In this document: one piece after another, positions 26,003 through 37,400 of the stretch
Layout of the letters: each line of letters begins with the position of its first letter
Numbering within the stretch: the stretch's first letter is position 1
Virus record (IMG/VR): IMGVR_UViG_3300021964_000045
Span: 1-64,000 of that record
Strand: one strand, 5' to 3'
DNA from: a virus
DNA length: 64,000 nucleotides
Translations under genes and position numbers: made by a program
Notes under the pieces: generated by a model
What the model was told of the DNA's origin: nothing
The model's input: only the letters and a program-made list of their open reading frames with translations
Database searches by the model: none

Positions 26003-27223
26003 ATGAGTAACTTAAAACAAAAAGTAAAAGATAGTTTAAGATGGAAAAAGCATCCAGCCATTAGTAGTGAAAGACTTGGTATAAGTGAAGAAGAATATAT
26101 TAAGATAAAAAAACAAATTTTGCAAGAAAGAAAAAAAGATAAAAAGCAAAATAATTTTTTTAACAAACTATCTAAAAATTCAGAAATAACAGAGGCCATA
26201 AATCTAGATAAAGGTGAAGGTAAGATATCAGGAACCTTCAACCATGAACCAAAGAGCGCAGAAGAGATAATTAAGTTATTGAAGATAGATATAAACAAAT
26301 GGAAACTATCTCAGTACTGGAATAAACAAATGGGTGATCATTGGAGAGTATCTGCTTTAGTATCTCAAGTTAAAAACTCTGAACAAAAGCTATTTGAAGA
26401 TTTACTAAAAAACTGGGAACCTAAAACGTATAGAATACCTTCATCTAAAATTAGCAAAGGAAATAAAGAAACTGTATGTGGTGTTATGTCACTTCAAGAT
26501 ATTCATTTTGGTAAAGAAGGTAATGATACAATTGATAAAGATTTTGAAGATACTATTATAAATTTAATGGAAAGAGCAACACCAGCTCATTACATTGAAA
26601 AAATGTATTTTGTTGTAGGAGGTGATTTAATCAACATGGATACTTTTGAGGGTACAACTACAAGCGGTACAGGTTTAGATAACTGTATGCCTGCCACAGA
26701 GGCTTATATGCAAGCGTTTGATGCAATGCATTGGGCAATTAATTATATTAGTGCTTTTTGTAAAGAATTGGTTGTTGTCTATGTACCAGGAAATCATGAT
26801 AGGCTTTCTTCATTTCATTTAGTTCATGCTTTATCTAAGTCCATAAAGTCAAGTAAAATAACCTGGGATGTTAAATATGAAGAAAGAAAAGTGCATGTAT
26901 ATGGTAACAACTTTAATGCATTTGAACATGGTGATAAGAGAAGTAAAAATAATCCTTTAATATATGCCAGTGAGTACCCAAAGCAATGGGGAACTACAAC
27001 TAACAGAACATTATTTAAGGGTCATATTCATACTGATAGACGAGTGGAATATATGACATCAAATGAAACAGCTGGATTTATAGAAAAAACATTACCAAGT
27101 TTAGGTAAAACAGATTACTACCATTACTCAAATAAATATGTTTGTAATAGAAGATCAGGAAAATTAGAACTTCAACACCCGTTAATGGGTAATATCTGTG
27201 AATTAACATATCAGGCAATATAA
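26003..27223 (+). CDS. Calcineurin-like metallophosphoesterase, 406 aa
   Basis: The C-terminal 250 residues contain the full metal-site signature: D-I-H (Asp166, His168), G-G-D-L-I (Asp208), G-N-H-D (263-266), E-H-G-D (His309) and G-H-I-H (340-343). The N-terminal 150 residues are basic and helical, with an L-G-I-S-E-E-E-Y-I-K-I-K-K segment that could be a small DNA- or protein-binding domain. Family members hydrolyse phosphodiesters or phosphomonoesters, including Mre11/SbcD nucleases; the substrate cannot be told from sequence. It lies between adhesin and neck genes, flanked by its own promoter box and terminator, so it may be expressed separately. Confidence 0.88.
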   Translation: MSNLKQKVKDSLRWKKHPAISSERLGISEEEYIKIKKQILQERKKDKKQNNFFNKLSKNSEITEAINLDKGEGKISGTFNHEPKSAEEIIKLLKIDINKWKLSQYWNKQMGDHWRVSALVSQVKNSEQKLFEDLLKNWEPKTYRIPSSKISKGNKETVCGVMSLQDIHFGKEGNDTIDKDFEDTIINLMERATPAHYIEKMYFVVGGDLINMDTFEGTTTSGTGLDNCMPATEAYMQAFDAMHWAINYISAFCKELVVVYVPGNHDRLSSFHLVHALSKSIKSSKITWDVKYEERKVHVYGNNFNAFEHGDKRSKNNPLIYASEYPKQWGTTTNRTLFKGHIHTDRRVEYMTSNETAGFIEKTLPSLGKTDYYHYSNKYVCNRRSGKLELQHPLMGNICELTYQAI

Positions 27224-27225
27224 AG

Positions 27226-27262
27226 AACAGCAACTTATACTTTCATAAGTGCTGTTTTTTTT
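27226..27262 (+). terminator. Rho-independent terminator
   Basis: AACAGC-(A)-ACTTAT (27226-27238) pairs with ATAAGT-GCTGTT (27245-27256), one bulged A, 6-nt loop, running into eight T. It begins 3 nt after the phosphoesterase stop. Confidence 0.9.
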
Positions 27263-27270
27263 GTAAATTA
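27261..27270 (+). promoter_or_regulatory. Variant late promoter TTGTAAATTA
   Basis: One mismatch to the recurrent decamer TTGTATATTA, directly after a terminator and only 11 nt before the next ATG. The very short leader is unusual, so it may be part of the terminator tail instead. Confidence 0.3.
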
Positions 27271-27281
27271 ATAATATAAGT

Positions 27282-27848
27282 ATGATTAATAATTTTAATA
27301 AGCCTGACTTAAATGCCCCTAGATATAGGAGTAAAACGTTAGGTATACTAAATAAAGAAACATTTAAAGAATTTAAAGACAAGAGACCATTATACTCAAA
27401 CATAGATGATGATAAGTTAAAAAATATTATTAAGCTATATAACAGAGCATTATGGAAAGGAGTAATAGAACATAGAGACGGTGTAGAGTTACCAGATTCA
27501 TTAGGTTATATATTTATAGGAACATGTCCTCCGGCTAAGACTGTGAATATAGATTATTCTAAATCTAATGAATATGGTAAAGTTTTAAGAAATAAAAATT
27601 GGGATACGGACGGAAACATAGGAAAGATATTTTATACAAATTGGTCAACTAAATACAGATTTAAAAACAGAGAACTTTGGTCTTTTGTTGCCTGTAGAGA
27701 TTTTAAAAGATCAGTGGCTAAAGAATATCCTAAAAGTTGGACTAAGTATGTAAAGATGCAGAGCAAAATGAAAGTCTCTCATTTATATGATCCTAATTCA
27801 AATGATACTAAAGAAGCACTAAAGAACTATGATGAATTTGAAACATAA
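27282..27848 (+). CDS. Conserved protein of unknown function, 188 aa
   Basis: No catalytic motif that I can name. Distinct stretches are A-P-R-Y-R near residue 12, R-D-G-V-E-L-P-D-S-L-G-Y-I-F-I-G-T-C-P near residues 64-82, K-I-F-Y-T-N and a basic, Trp/Tyr-rich end. The pattern resembles a conserved gene I associate with crAss-like phages upstream of the ring/muzzle genes. The invariant-looking Gly/Cys/Pro segment suggests a folded, possibly enzymatic or nucleic-acid-binding protein. It starts the neck operon and is followed 5 nt later by a ring-protein candidate. Confidence 0.65.
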   Translation: MINNFNKPDLNAPRYRSKTLGILNKETFKEFKDKRPLYSNIDDDKLKNIIKLYNRALWKGVIEHRDGVELPDSLGYIFIGTCPPAKTVNIDYSKSNEYGKVLRNKNWDTDGNIGKIFYTNWSTKYRFKNRELWSFVACRDFKRSVAKEYPKSWTKYVKMQSKMKVSHLYDPNSNDTKEALKNYDEFET

Positions 27849-27853
27849 ACATC

Positions 27854-28525
27854 ATGACAACTATAGGATCAGTAATATCAAGAATAAGAGGTCAAGTAAA
27901 AGCAGAAGTACAAGATGCTTTTGTAACTGACAGATATGTATATAGCTTAATACAAAAATTTGCACAACTGTTAATTAGAAGGCAGGATAATGCAAATAAG
28001 CTTATGAAATTTAATGCTATATGGAAGACTCTTCCTTTTATAGAATTAATTGAAGTAGATAAAGTAGAAGCAGCTTGTACTGGAATCCAATCAGGTTGTA
28101 CAATTAAAAGAACTAAAAATAAGCTTCCTAATATGATGGAAGGTTATTGGGGTCCATTAATTAGAACTGTTAGCTCTATAGATGGCTCTAGAGAACTTAA
28201 AGCTACCCATCCGGGTACTTATACCTCCTTAACAAAAACAACTTCTTTTAGATACAATAATCAAAAATATTTTTGGTATATGAATGGCTATTTATATTTA
28301 CCAGATTTAGAATGGGATGCTGTAAAATTAGAAGGTGTTTTTGATGATGATATATCAGATTGGCTGTGTGAAACCAAAGATGAATGTACGCCAAGATACA
28401 AGCAAGAAATAAATATTCCAGAATCATTATTTGCAGAGATAGAGCAGCAAGTTATGCAAGTTATGTCTAATACATTAAGAATACCATCTGAAGATTCTGA
28501 TAACAAAATTAATTTACATAGATAA
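27854..28525 (+). CDS. Probable ring / head-tail connector protein, 223 aa
   Basis: An N-terminal helical region (I-G-S-V-I-S-R-I-R-G-Q-V-K ... L-I-Q-K-F-A-Q-L-L-I-R-R-Q-D) is followed by beta-rich sequence with aromatic strands (N-N-Q-K-Y-F-W-Y-M-N-G-Y-L-Y-L-P) and a terminal helix. This fits the portal-adaptor or ring-protein plan. Its stop overlaps the next start and both lie directly before the muzzle candidate, as ring proteins do in crAss-like phages. No residue is diagnostic, so the call is from plan and position. Confidence 0.6.
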   Translation: MTTIGSVISRIRGQVKAEVQDAFVTDRYVYSLIQKFAQLLIRRQDNANKLMKFNAIWKTLPFIELIEVDKVEAACTGIQSGCTIKRTKNKLPNMMEGYWGPLIRTVSSIDGSRELKATHPGTYTSLTKTTSFRYNNQKYFWYMNGYLYLPDLEWDAVKLEGVFDDDISDWLCETKDECTPRYKQEINIPESLFAEIEQQVMQVMSNTLRIPSEDSDNKINLHR

Positions 28526-29406
28526 TGGCAATATCACACAAATACAGAACCTTTGATAGTTTAATGGAAGACGTTTCTATTGACTTTTCTTCTTATGCTT
28601 TAGAAGGCATGATTGACGCTGCACAACTTATTAAAGTAGCAACAAGAGTTAACTATGATTTAGGTATAAGAATACATAGAACAAAACAAGTAGTTTTGGA
28701 TGTAGAACACAATAAAGCTAGACTACCTCATGACTTTGCATATTTAAACTATGCATTTATTTGTGGTGATTACAATGTTGAAGTAAGCATGCCATCAGGA
28801 ACTCATATTGAAGATGTTGCTGTAGATTATGTACCTGATCCAGGTTTTACAGATTCATGCAGTGATGGTACTTGCAATGATGTTTGTGTAATTCAGAATT
28901 GTCCTGACGGTAAAGAATATAAATTAATACATAAAGTAGCACCAAGTCAATATAGATCTTACACTGCTTTTTCACCGTTACGTATAACAAATGTCAATGA
29001 TGCTACTTGTGACTGCCCTAATATAAATGTTAAATCAGAAATGATTGCTGAAATTAAAGATGGATTTTTAAAAACAAACTTTAAGACAGGAAAAGTATAT
29101 CTAAATTTTCAAGGAGCAATGGAAGATAATGAAGGTAACTTATTAGTACTGGATCATCCTTATTGTAATGAGTATTATGAATACGCTTTAAAACAAAGAA
29201 TACTTGAAAATATGATATTTGCAGGAGAACCTGTAGGTAATCAAATGGGGTTAATAGAACAAAGGCTTAGAGCTGCAAGAAATAACGCTTTATCATTTGT
29301 TAATACTCCTGACTTTGCTGAATTAAAAAAGATGTGGTTGGTTAATAGAAAAGCTCAATATCATAACTACTACAATATGTTTAAAAGTGGACCTACATTA
29401 AGATAA
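28525..29406 (+). CDS. Probable ring / head-tail connector protein, 293 aa
   Basis: A helical N-terminus (F-D-S-L-M-E-D-V ... A-A-Q-L-I-K-V-A-T-R-V-N-Y-D-L-G) leads into a beta region with L-P-H-D-F-A-Y-L-N-Y-A, a Cys-rich insertion (C-S-D-G-T-C-N-D-V-C, about residues 112-122), and a C-terminal helical part with Y-E-Y-A-L-K-Q-R-I-L-E-N. The pattern of an N-terminal helical bundle, strands carrying 'K-A-R-L-P' and a helical end is what neck-ring proteins of this group show. It overlaps the previous gene by 1 nt and is 4 nt from the muzzle candidate. Confidence 0.62.
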   Translation: MAISHKYRTFDSLMEDVSIDFSSYALEGMIDAAQLIKVATRVNYDLGIRIHRTKQVVLDVEHNKARLPHDFAYLNYAFICGDYNVEVSMPSGTHIEDVAVDYVPDPGFTDSCSDGTCNDVCVIQNCPDGKEYKLIHKVAPSQYRSYTAFSPLRITNVNDATCDCPNINVKSEMIAEIKDGFLKTNFKTGKVYLNFQGAMEDNEGNLLVLDHPYCNEYYEYALKQRILENMIFAGEPVGNQMGLIEQRLRAARNNALSFVNTPDFAELKKMWLVNRKAQYHNYYNMFKSGPTLR

Positions 29407-29410
29407 TATT

Positions 29411-32400
29411 ATGGCAAAGAAAAGAAATACAAAAAAAGCCAGCAAACCTAATTTACAAAATACATCTAGTGTAGACATTAGAATATTTTTAAAAGGTATG
29501 GTTAAAGATCCTAATGCTTCTTTTCAACAAAAAGATACTTGGTCTCACGCACGTAATGCAATAAATAATTCTGTAGACGGAGATGTAGGTTTGTTAGGTA
29601 ATGAACCAGCAAACGTAGCTTGTGGTAGAGCGCCTTATACTATTATAGGAGCAGTGCATACTTATTCAGATCAATGGATTATTTATTCCACTGATAATGT
29701 TAATTCAGAAATTGGACTATTTGATGATAGCAAATGTGAATATACTACTTTAGTTAATGATCCATGTTTAGCATTCAATCAACATCATTTAATAACAGGT
29801 GCAGCAAAAGAAAATTTTGATTGTACTTGGCAAGTATATTGGGATGATGGAAATAATCCATCCAGGACACTTAACATAGATGATATACCTTGGAAACAAA
29901 TTGTTGTATCTAATCCAGGAGATCCTTGTGTTATATATGAAGATACCAATGATTTAGATTGTGAAAAAATAAGACTTGCTCCTTTGTTAGATACGCCTTG
30001 CGTTAAGATAAAAAAGTCTGAAAGTGGTGGTCAGTTAAGAAATGGATCATACCAAGTCTTTATAGCTTATACTGTAAATGAACAAAAGGTAACTGATTAT
30101 ATTGGAGTATCTAATATTCAATCATTATTTGATCATGCAGGTACTTCTGGTTCATTAGCTATAAACGTTACTAATCTTGATAAAGAATTTGATTATTATG
30201 AGTTAGTAATACTAAGTAATAATCAAGAAAATACTGTTGCAAAAAAAATAGGATTATATAGCACTGAGCAATCAGATATAGAAATAGATTATATTGATCA
30301 ATCTTTAGTTACTGTACCTCTAGAATTTATACCTCTGCGTACACCTGCTTATGAAAAATCAGATGCAATGTATGTTGTAAATGATTATTTAATAAGACAA
30401 GGACCTACAGAACAATTTGATTTTAACTACCAACCTCTTGCTAATAAAATAAAAACAAGATGGACTGTAGCTGAATACCCTGCTGACTACTATTATAAAA
30501 GTGGTAATAAAACAGGATTCATGCGTGATGAGCAATACGCTTTTTTTATAAGGTGGATTTACAACACAGGTGAAAGATCAAGTTCATATCACATACCAGG
30601 TAGAGCACCAAGAACAAATGGAGTTAATCAATTTGGACAGACTGTTGATGAGACAGCAATTAATGTTACACAAAATGCATTAAACGGTACAGAACAAAAT
30701 TATCAAGTTTATAATACTGCTACTATAACTCAGCCTAGTTTAAGTATACCCACTGGTGATGGAGGTACTATTATTGCAAAAGGGGATATGGCTTATTGGG
30801 AGTCAACTGAAAAATATCCAGCAACTAGACCAGATCTATGGAATACTTCTTCAAATCCTATATGGGGAGGTGGTAATCCAGATTATGATTTATGTGGCTT
30901 ACCCATAAGACATCATAAAATGCCAACAGAAGAAATTGGATCTCAGTTAATGCTTTCTGGTCTAAATGCTGGTGGTGCTAATACAATAAGAATCCTTGGT
31001 GTTGAATTTTATGATATACAACCTCCTTTAGATAATGATGGTAATTTGATTACTAACATAGTTGGTTATGAAATACTAAGAGGTTCAAGAGAAGGTCATA
31101 GATCTATTCTTGCAAAAGGTATATTTAGAAACATGAGAGTTTATGATATACCAGACGGTGGACAAACTCTTGGTAATGATAAAGGATTATATCCAAATTA
31201 TCCATACAATGATTTAAGACCTGATATATTTTTTCATGATGGTAAGAAAAATGATCAACACAGAACAGATGGTTGTGATAATTTTACTCAGTCTAAAAAT
31301 AATTACAAGCCCTTAACAGGTTATAAAAAAGATTACTTTACATTTCATTCACCTGAATTAATGTTTAGAAAGCCTTTTTTAAATGCTTATGAAACTAGAA
31401 TATATGGTGAGTTAAATGGTGAGTCTGTTGGTAAATTTATAAAATCAGAAAATCACCCTCAAAATAAATTATTAAGAAATGGTGCTGCAATTGTTGCCGG
31501 GCTTTTTGGTATTGGTTATGCAGTCAGACAAGTTCAAGGAGAAACAACAAAAGAACAACAAGCACTTCAAGGTTTTAATCCAATATATGCACCATGGTTT
31601 GTTGGTGGTCCAGGTTCTACAGGTGGTACTTTTACAGGTGGTTTTACTGCAGCAAGTGGTACGATACCACTAATGGCAGGTGGAAGTGCTATAGCTAATA
31701 TCCTTGTTAATGAGCTTTTAAAAAATGCCGTAGATGTTAGTGATATATATACGGGTGGTCTTGTATCTGATTTAGTATTGGAAGGTAGAGGAGCAACTAG
31801 CTTTTTAGCTACTGCTGCTCCTGGTACAATGGGTGGTGGAGTGAATAGAGGTGTTACCTATACTAGCCCTGACTCTGCAATACCTAGTTTATTAGGTGTA
31901 GCTATGGGTCTTGTTATTGCTCAGAAAAATATTACAATAGGAGCTCAAGAACTTATTGATTTAATGTATAACCTTGTTGCTGAAGATGATTTTGCATTTA
32001 AATATAATTCACATGGATTTTATAATTTTTTTAGAAAAAGATTATCTAATCAACTTTATAGAACCAAAAATAAAAATGCTAATTATGTAAAAAGTTCATT
32101 TCAAGAATTTGAAGGTTTTAAAATAAATAATTTATTTAGACCAATGACAGTTGCAATTGCAACAGAAGATGAATTTGATAATCCTATTAAACTTGATAAT
32201 TCTAGATATGCAATTGGTGGTGATGCTACTTCTGACTACTTAGATAATTTTTTAGAAAATCCAGAGCAAGAACAAACAAGAAATATATCTGCCTTATATG
32301 GTGGTTTGAAATTTGAGTTTGAAAATCAGTATGGTCAATTGGATGGTATTAAACAAGTTCAAATGAAAGGGTGTGTTGAATTAATTACTGCAGAAAACAC

Positions 32401-34498
32401 ATATGACACTTTTCAATCAGAACCTATTTTTTCAGGTGATATTTATGTAAATAGATACACAGAAAAAACAATCATGCCTATCTTTGCTGATTTTTTAAAT
32501 GGACAACCTGATCAATTTACTTATGATTATTTACAAAGAATAAATATTCCTTACCCAAGATTTTGGATGGACACAAGGAAATTTGACACTTCTGCTTTAG
32601 CAATGGAAATTGTTACGCTTGGTTTTGCAGACACAAAAAATCAAGCTTTACCAAATGATTTATTTTATTTAGATAGAGGGATAAATAGTTGTGGAACTGG
32701 TTTTTCAGATGTATTTAAAGGTAATGATCCTAATCAAGCTTTCAATATGACAACAGCATATATGTATACTCATGTAAATGGTGTACAAGATTTTTATGTT
32801 GAGTCTGAATATAATTTAGCTTATAGAGATTGGGATGATCAAGATGATAAAAGACATTATGATTCATATGAGTTTGCAGAAGTTGATGCTTTATTTCATG
32901 CTGATCACATTAAAAAAGGTAACTTTTATAAATATGATTTATCATTAAGTGTAAGCAAGATGATAACTCAGGTTACTTCTTTTGGTAATGTTCAACCTAG
33001 AGATTATGATCCTACAATAGCTGAAAATTGTTATCAGCATTATCCTAAAAGATTAATTTATTCTTTGCAGGCTAAACAAGAAGCTAAGAAAGATTTTTGG
33101 CGTGTGTTTTTAGCAAACAACTATAAAGATTTTAAAACTAAGGTTAATGTAATAAAACCAATTAATAAAAGTGGTGCTATTATATTTTTTCCATATCAGT
33201 CACCTCAGATGTTCCAGGGTGTAGATCAACTACAAACAGACTTAGGAGTTAAGGTAACAATAGGAGATGGTGGTTTATTTAATCAACCTTTTCAAAATAT
33301 TGTTAACTCTGATTTGTCAAATGAACATGGCTCATCTGAAAGTGCAAGATCTGTTGTTAATACACCAATGGGTTTATTTTATATATCACAAGCCCAAGGT
33401 AAAATATTTCATTATACCGGAAGGTTAGATAACATATCAAATGTTGGTATGAAGCAATGGTTTAATAAATACTTACCATCTCAATTAATAAAACAGTTTC
33501 CAGAATTAGAGTTTAGTAAACTATCAGATAACCCTGTTGTTGGTATAGGTTGTCAGTCTATATTTGACCCTAACTATAATATTGTATATTTTACTAAAAA
33601 AGATTATAGAGTAAAAGAAAGATACTTAGATCAGAATTCAAGATTAGGTTTTGTTGTTTTTGAAAATGGTAATTTCTTATTCAAAAGAAGTGCAACATCT
33701 GCTGGTTTTTTAATTAGCATAGGTGATCCTACTTTCTTTGAAGATGCATCTTGGACTGTGTCTTATGACCCAAAAATAAAAGCATGGATATCATTTCACG
33801 ATTGGCATCCTGAACTTGTACTACCTAGTATAAATAACTTTTTAACTACTAAGACAGATACTAATCCAGCTGCTAGAAATAAAGGTAGTATATGGAGACA
33901 TAACAGCAGATGTGATTTATATAGTAATTACTATGATGTTGATTATCCTTGGGAGGTTGAAATAATAGAAAATACAGGCTCTAATGTTAATACATTAAGA
34001 AGTGTAGAATATCAGTTAGAATCTTATGTTTATAAAGGTGATTTAGAAAATGGTTGTGCTGATGATAGATGGCATGATTTAGATTACAATTTTAATGAAG
34101 CTATAATTCATAATTCAGAACAAGTATCTGGTTTACTAAGATTAAATTTAAATCCTAAAGAAGATCCTTATGGTGCACTACAATATCCAATAGTTGGTTT
34201 AAATGATATTAATATTCTTTATTCAAAGGAAGAACAAAAATATAGATTTAATCAATTTTGGGATATTACAGATGACCGTGGTGAATTTACTGGTGTACAA
34301 CGTAGTGCTTTTATAACTCAAATAAATGGATATATAAAAGATTTAAATTTTGCAAATCTTAACTATTCTAAAGAAGAGGTTCAACGTAAGAAATTTAGAC
34401 ATTATTATAATAAAGTTTTATTAAGAAGAAGAGTATCTGGTAATAGAAAAATGTTAATAAAACTAGCAAGTACAAAACTTAATAATTCTTTTAGATAA
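29411..34498 (+). CDS. Muzzle / 'stabilization' tail protein, 1,695 aa
   Basis: The N-terminus after a Lys-rich start reads I-F-L-K-G-M-V-K-D-P-N-A-S-F-Q-Q-K-D-T-W-S-H-A-R-N-A, followed by N-N-S-V-D-G-D and L-G-N-E-P-A-N. This signature matches my recollection of the large crAss-like protein annotated as stabilization protein and identified as the tail muzzle in the crAss001 structure. The body is beta-rich, as in tail tubular/nozzle proteins with propeller-like domains; residues around 690-840 are Gly/Ala-rich and hydrophobic and may be an insertion. It probably forms the distal tail nozzle for DNA and cargo release. Position right after two ring candidates agrees. Confidence 0.8.
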   Translation: MAKKRNTKKASKPNLQNTSSVDIRIFLKGMVKDPNASFQQKDTWSHARNAINNSVDGDVGLLGNEPANVACGRAPYTIIGAVHTYSDQWIIYSTDNVNSEIGLFDDSKCEYTTLVNDPCLAFNQHHLITGAAKENFDCTWQVYWDDGNNPSRTLNIDDIPWKQIVVSNPGDPCVIYEDTNDLDCEKIRLAPLLDTPCVKIKKSESGGQLRNGSYQVFIAYTVNEQKVTDYIGVSNIQSLFDHAGTSGSLAINVTNLDKEFDYYELVILSNNQENTVAKKIGLYSTEQSDIEIDYIDQSLVTVPLEFIPLRTPAYEKSDAMYVVNDYLIRQGPTEQFDFNYQPLANKIKTRWTVAEYPADYYYKSGNKTGFMRDEQYAFFIRWIYNTGERSSSYHIPGRAPRTNGVNQFGQTVDETAINVTQNALNGTEQNYQVYNTATITQPSLSIPTGDGGTIIAKGDMAYWESTEKYPATRPDLWNTSSNPIWGGGNPDYDLCGLPIRHHKMPTEEIGSQLMLSGLNAGGANTIRILGVEFYDIQPPLDNDGNLITNIVGYEILRGSREGHRSILAKGIFRNMRVYDIPDGGQTLGNDKGLYPNYPYNDLRPDIFFHDGKKNDQHRTDGCDNFTQSKNNYKPLTGYKKDYFTFHSPELMFRKPFLNAYETRIYGELNGESVGKFIKSENHPQNKLLRNGAAIVAGLFGIGYAVRQVQGETTKEQQALQGFNPIYAPWFVGGPGSTGGTFTGGFTAASGTIPLMAGGSAIANILVNELLKNAVDVSDIYTGGLVSDLVLEGRGATSFLATAAPGTMGGGVNRGVTYTSPDSAIPSLLGVAMGLVIAQKNITIGAQELIDLMYNLVAEDDFAFKYNSHGFYNFFRKRLSNQLYRTKNKNANYVKSSFQEFEGFKINNLFRPMTVAIATEDEFDNPIKLDNSRYAIGGDATSDYLDNFLENPEQEQTRNISALYGGLKFEFENQYGQLDGIKQVQMKGCVELITAENTYDTFQSEPIFSGDIYVNRYTEKTIMPIFADFLNGQPDQFTYDYLQRINIPYPRFWMDTRKFDTSALAMEIVTLGFADTKNQALPNDLFYLDRGINSCGTGFSDVFKGNDPNQAFNMTTAYMYTHVNGVQDFYVESEYNLAYRDWDDQDDKRHYDSYEFAEVDALFHADHIKKGNFYKYDLSLSVSKMITQVTSFGNVQPRDYDPTIAENCYQHYPKRLIYSLQAKQEAKKDFWRVFLANNYKDFKTKVNVIKPINKSGAIIFFPYQSPQMFQGVDQLQTDLGVKVTIGDGGLFNQPFQNIVNSDLSNEHGSSESARSVVNTPMGLFYISQAQGKIFHYTGRLDNISNVGMKQWFNKYLPSQLIKQFPELEFSKLSDNPVVGIGCQSIFDPNYNIVYFTKKDYRVKERYLDQNSRLGFVVFENGNFLFKRSATSAGFLISIGDPTFFEDASWTVSYDPKIKAWISFHDWHPELVLPSINNFLTTKTDTNPAARNKGSIWRHNSRCDLYSNYYDVDYPWEVEIIENTGSNVNTLRSVEYQLESYVYKGDLENGCADDRWHDLDYNFNEAIIHNSEQVSGLLRLNLNPKEDPYGALQYPIVGLNDINILYSKEEQKYRFNQFWDITDDRGEFTGVQRSAFITQINGYIKDLNFANLNYSKEEVQRKKFRHYYNKVLLRRRVSGNRKMLIKLASTKLNNSFR

Positions 34499-37400
34499 TG
34501 AAGAAGAAATTTGAATACACGGAAACAAAAGGATTACCGGGAGGACCTAATGAATACATAACTCATGTATCAGGTATGTTTAGTACTGAAGGGTATAAAA
34601 GAAACTCACCTGATGTAAACAATCCTTACAATATAATTCCTTCTGGGTCTATAACAATGAAAGGTGTAGACTTCCCTGTTATGGGAACAGATAATCTGGG
34701 TAATAGCAAAGCAATGATACCGGGTAATGATTATCAATTTCCTGGAGATATGGTATTTGAAACTCCTATGTATAAAAGAGGGGGTGGTTTATTAACTAAG
34801 ACTATGAAGTGTAATAACTGCAGTTGGGAATGGAAAGCTGCAGATGGAGGTAATGATGTAACAACGTGTCACAAATGTGGAGGAGAAGCTTTACCTAAAG
34901 CTCAAGATGGAAATGGAGAATATATAGTTAAATCAGGAAATACTTTTGATGGGATTGCTAATAAATTAGGTATTGATAAACAAGCTCTTAGAGAAGCTAA
35001 TCCTGGAATAGATTATAATAAACTTAAAATAAATCAATTAATTAAATTACCTACACAAGTTGTACAGAAACCTGTACAACAACCTGAAGAAACATCAAAA
35101 GCAGTTGTTAAAAAAGAACCATTTAATAATTATACAATTACTCCAGATTTACTTTATAAACAAGCTTATGTAGAATCAAGGCTTGAACCTAAAGCAAAAA
35201 ATAGTTTAGGGTATATGGGTTTAGGGCAGATAGGGGAAGGTGTTATAACTGATTATAAAAGAGCAACAGGGGTTAAAGAAGTAGATCCATATGATCCAAA
35301 ACAAAATCATGATGTACAAGAGTGGTCAATGAATGAATTATATAATGCTTCATTTATAGATAAACCAGGTGCCACTGCAGAAAATAGATTGATTAAGGCT
35401 TTAGCTTCTTATAATTATGGACGAGGTAAAGTAAAAGATATATTAGAAGCAGAAAAAGCTAAAGGTAATGATATTTACAAAAGTAATGATTGGACAAAAC
35501 AATTACCTAAAGAAACAAGAGAGTATATAGATATGATTGTTTATAATGGTAAAACTGAAAAGAGACCCAATGTGCAAGAAAATTATCTTAATGCTACAAC
35601 AGATGATTCTTATAAAGATTTAAGAAGTATATATAAGTTTCAACTTAAAGGTGAAGTAAATTCTAAATCTGCAGCTGTATTTGATATACCATCTTACTAT
35701 GGTGATTTGGGTAGAAGATTTGTGCAAGAACAAAGAATTGTTGCTCAAGATAATACAAGGGTTAGTATACCTGCCGTAAATAAAGAACTGGCTTTCTTTA
35801 ATAAAATAGAAAAACAAGATTTAAGTAATTTTAAATATGATGTAAGACCAATAGAAATTGCAAGAGATAATACAAATGTTGTATTACCCGGTAGACCGGA
35901 ATTAAATACATCTTCTCCTGAACAATTAGATATTGCAGGTAGACAATTAGAACGGCCTAATTTAGCACGTCAATTTACAGAAGCAGTAAATGAGTATACT
36001 CCAAAAAATAAGTATGAAAAGGATTATGCAAATGCTTCATCAGATGAAATAAAAAATCTTCAAAGAACTTTAATTAAAGAAGGTTATGGTAGTTTATTGG
36101 GTGAATTTGGTGAAGAAGGAAATGGTGTAGATGGTAAATTTGGACCTAAAACAAAAGCTGCTTATAACAGTTTGATTTCTGACGGAAATTTAGGTTTAAA
36201 TAATATTGATAAATATTATAAAAAATATTCTAACAATAATAAAGCAGATGTAATAAAAATTCAAAATACTCTTGTAGAACAAGGTTATTTACCAGAAAAA
36301 ACAAAAGATGGTAAAAGTAATATAGATGGTAAATTTGGAGACAGAACTAAACTTGCACTTCAAGAATATAACTCATCCACCAAAGATGAAGATCCTAATG
36401 CTTTTATATTTAATAATATACCAAATAAATTAGAAGATCCAAGATGTGCTGCTGGTATGTGTTCTATACTTGAAGATAACAATATAATAACAGAAGCTCT
36501 TGGTATAAAGTATAAGAATGCTTGGGACATACATGAAAATATGAGGAATGCAGGTAATAGTCAAAGTATATACAATATATATGATGAACCTGAATTTGCT
36601 AATTTGGGTCCAGGTACATCTGCTGAAGAACTTAAATCAATAACAAAGGAAGTTAAACAACGCTCACAAACAAAAGAATCAGATTATGAAGTTGGAGATA
36701 TTGTTGGTTTGTATTGGCCTAATTCACAGTATCATGAAGAAACTTTGAAAAATTCAAAAACGTTTAATACACACGTTGGTTTTGTTTCTGATTTTGATAA
36801 GAATGGTAAACCCATTATAACCCATAACGTTAGTGGTAATGTCTTACAGCAACCGTATGATCAGCTTCAAACAACTTGGATATCAAGACCAGAAAAAAAT
36901 GTAAAACTTAACAAAAAGTATGATGCTTCTGAATATCAAAAAATAGAAGTAGATGAAAATCTTATTTCTAATTTTGAAGCAAAAAAGGAAAGACCTTTAA
37001 CAACTAATGAAAGAGATGTTGTTGGTAATATAATGAAGAGGTCAAGATATAATGCACAAGCTATTCCTGAAATGCTTAATTCATCAGTTGACAGAAATTG
37101 GTTAGAAGCAGCAACATTTGCAATAACAGGTGTTGAAAGTTCTGCGGGAATTTCACCAAATACACCAAGAACTGTAGAAGAAGCAGCTAGTCAAAATTAT
37201 GGTTTGCAGGGGTTAGCATATACTATTAAAGATAAAACATCAGAAGATATATCATTAGGTGTGGCCAAAACAAAGTTTAATTCTTTAGATAATTTTGCAA
37301 AAGAGTATTTTAATATTAATAGCCCAGAAGATCTGGCCAATGATAATAAAGCAACAGATGCAGTAAGTTATTTATTAGTTAAGCATTATGAATTATTTAA

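Noticed and set aside
26003-26298. Hydrophobic - strand frame opposite the phosphoesterase start
   Set aside because: Its Phe/Leu/Ser richness follows from Lys/Glu-rich codons on the other strand; it would overlap the promoter and terminator of the real gene.
29411-34498. Hydrophobic Gly/Ala stretch in the muzzle candidate as a holin or membrane protein
   Set aside because: It is internal to a long beta-rich structural protein, without the short length or context of a holin.
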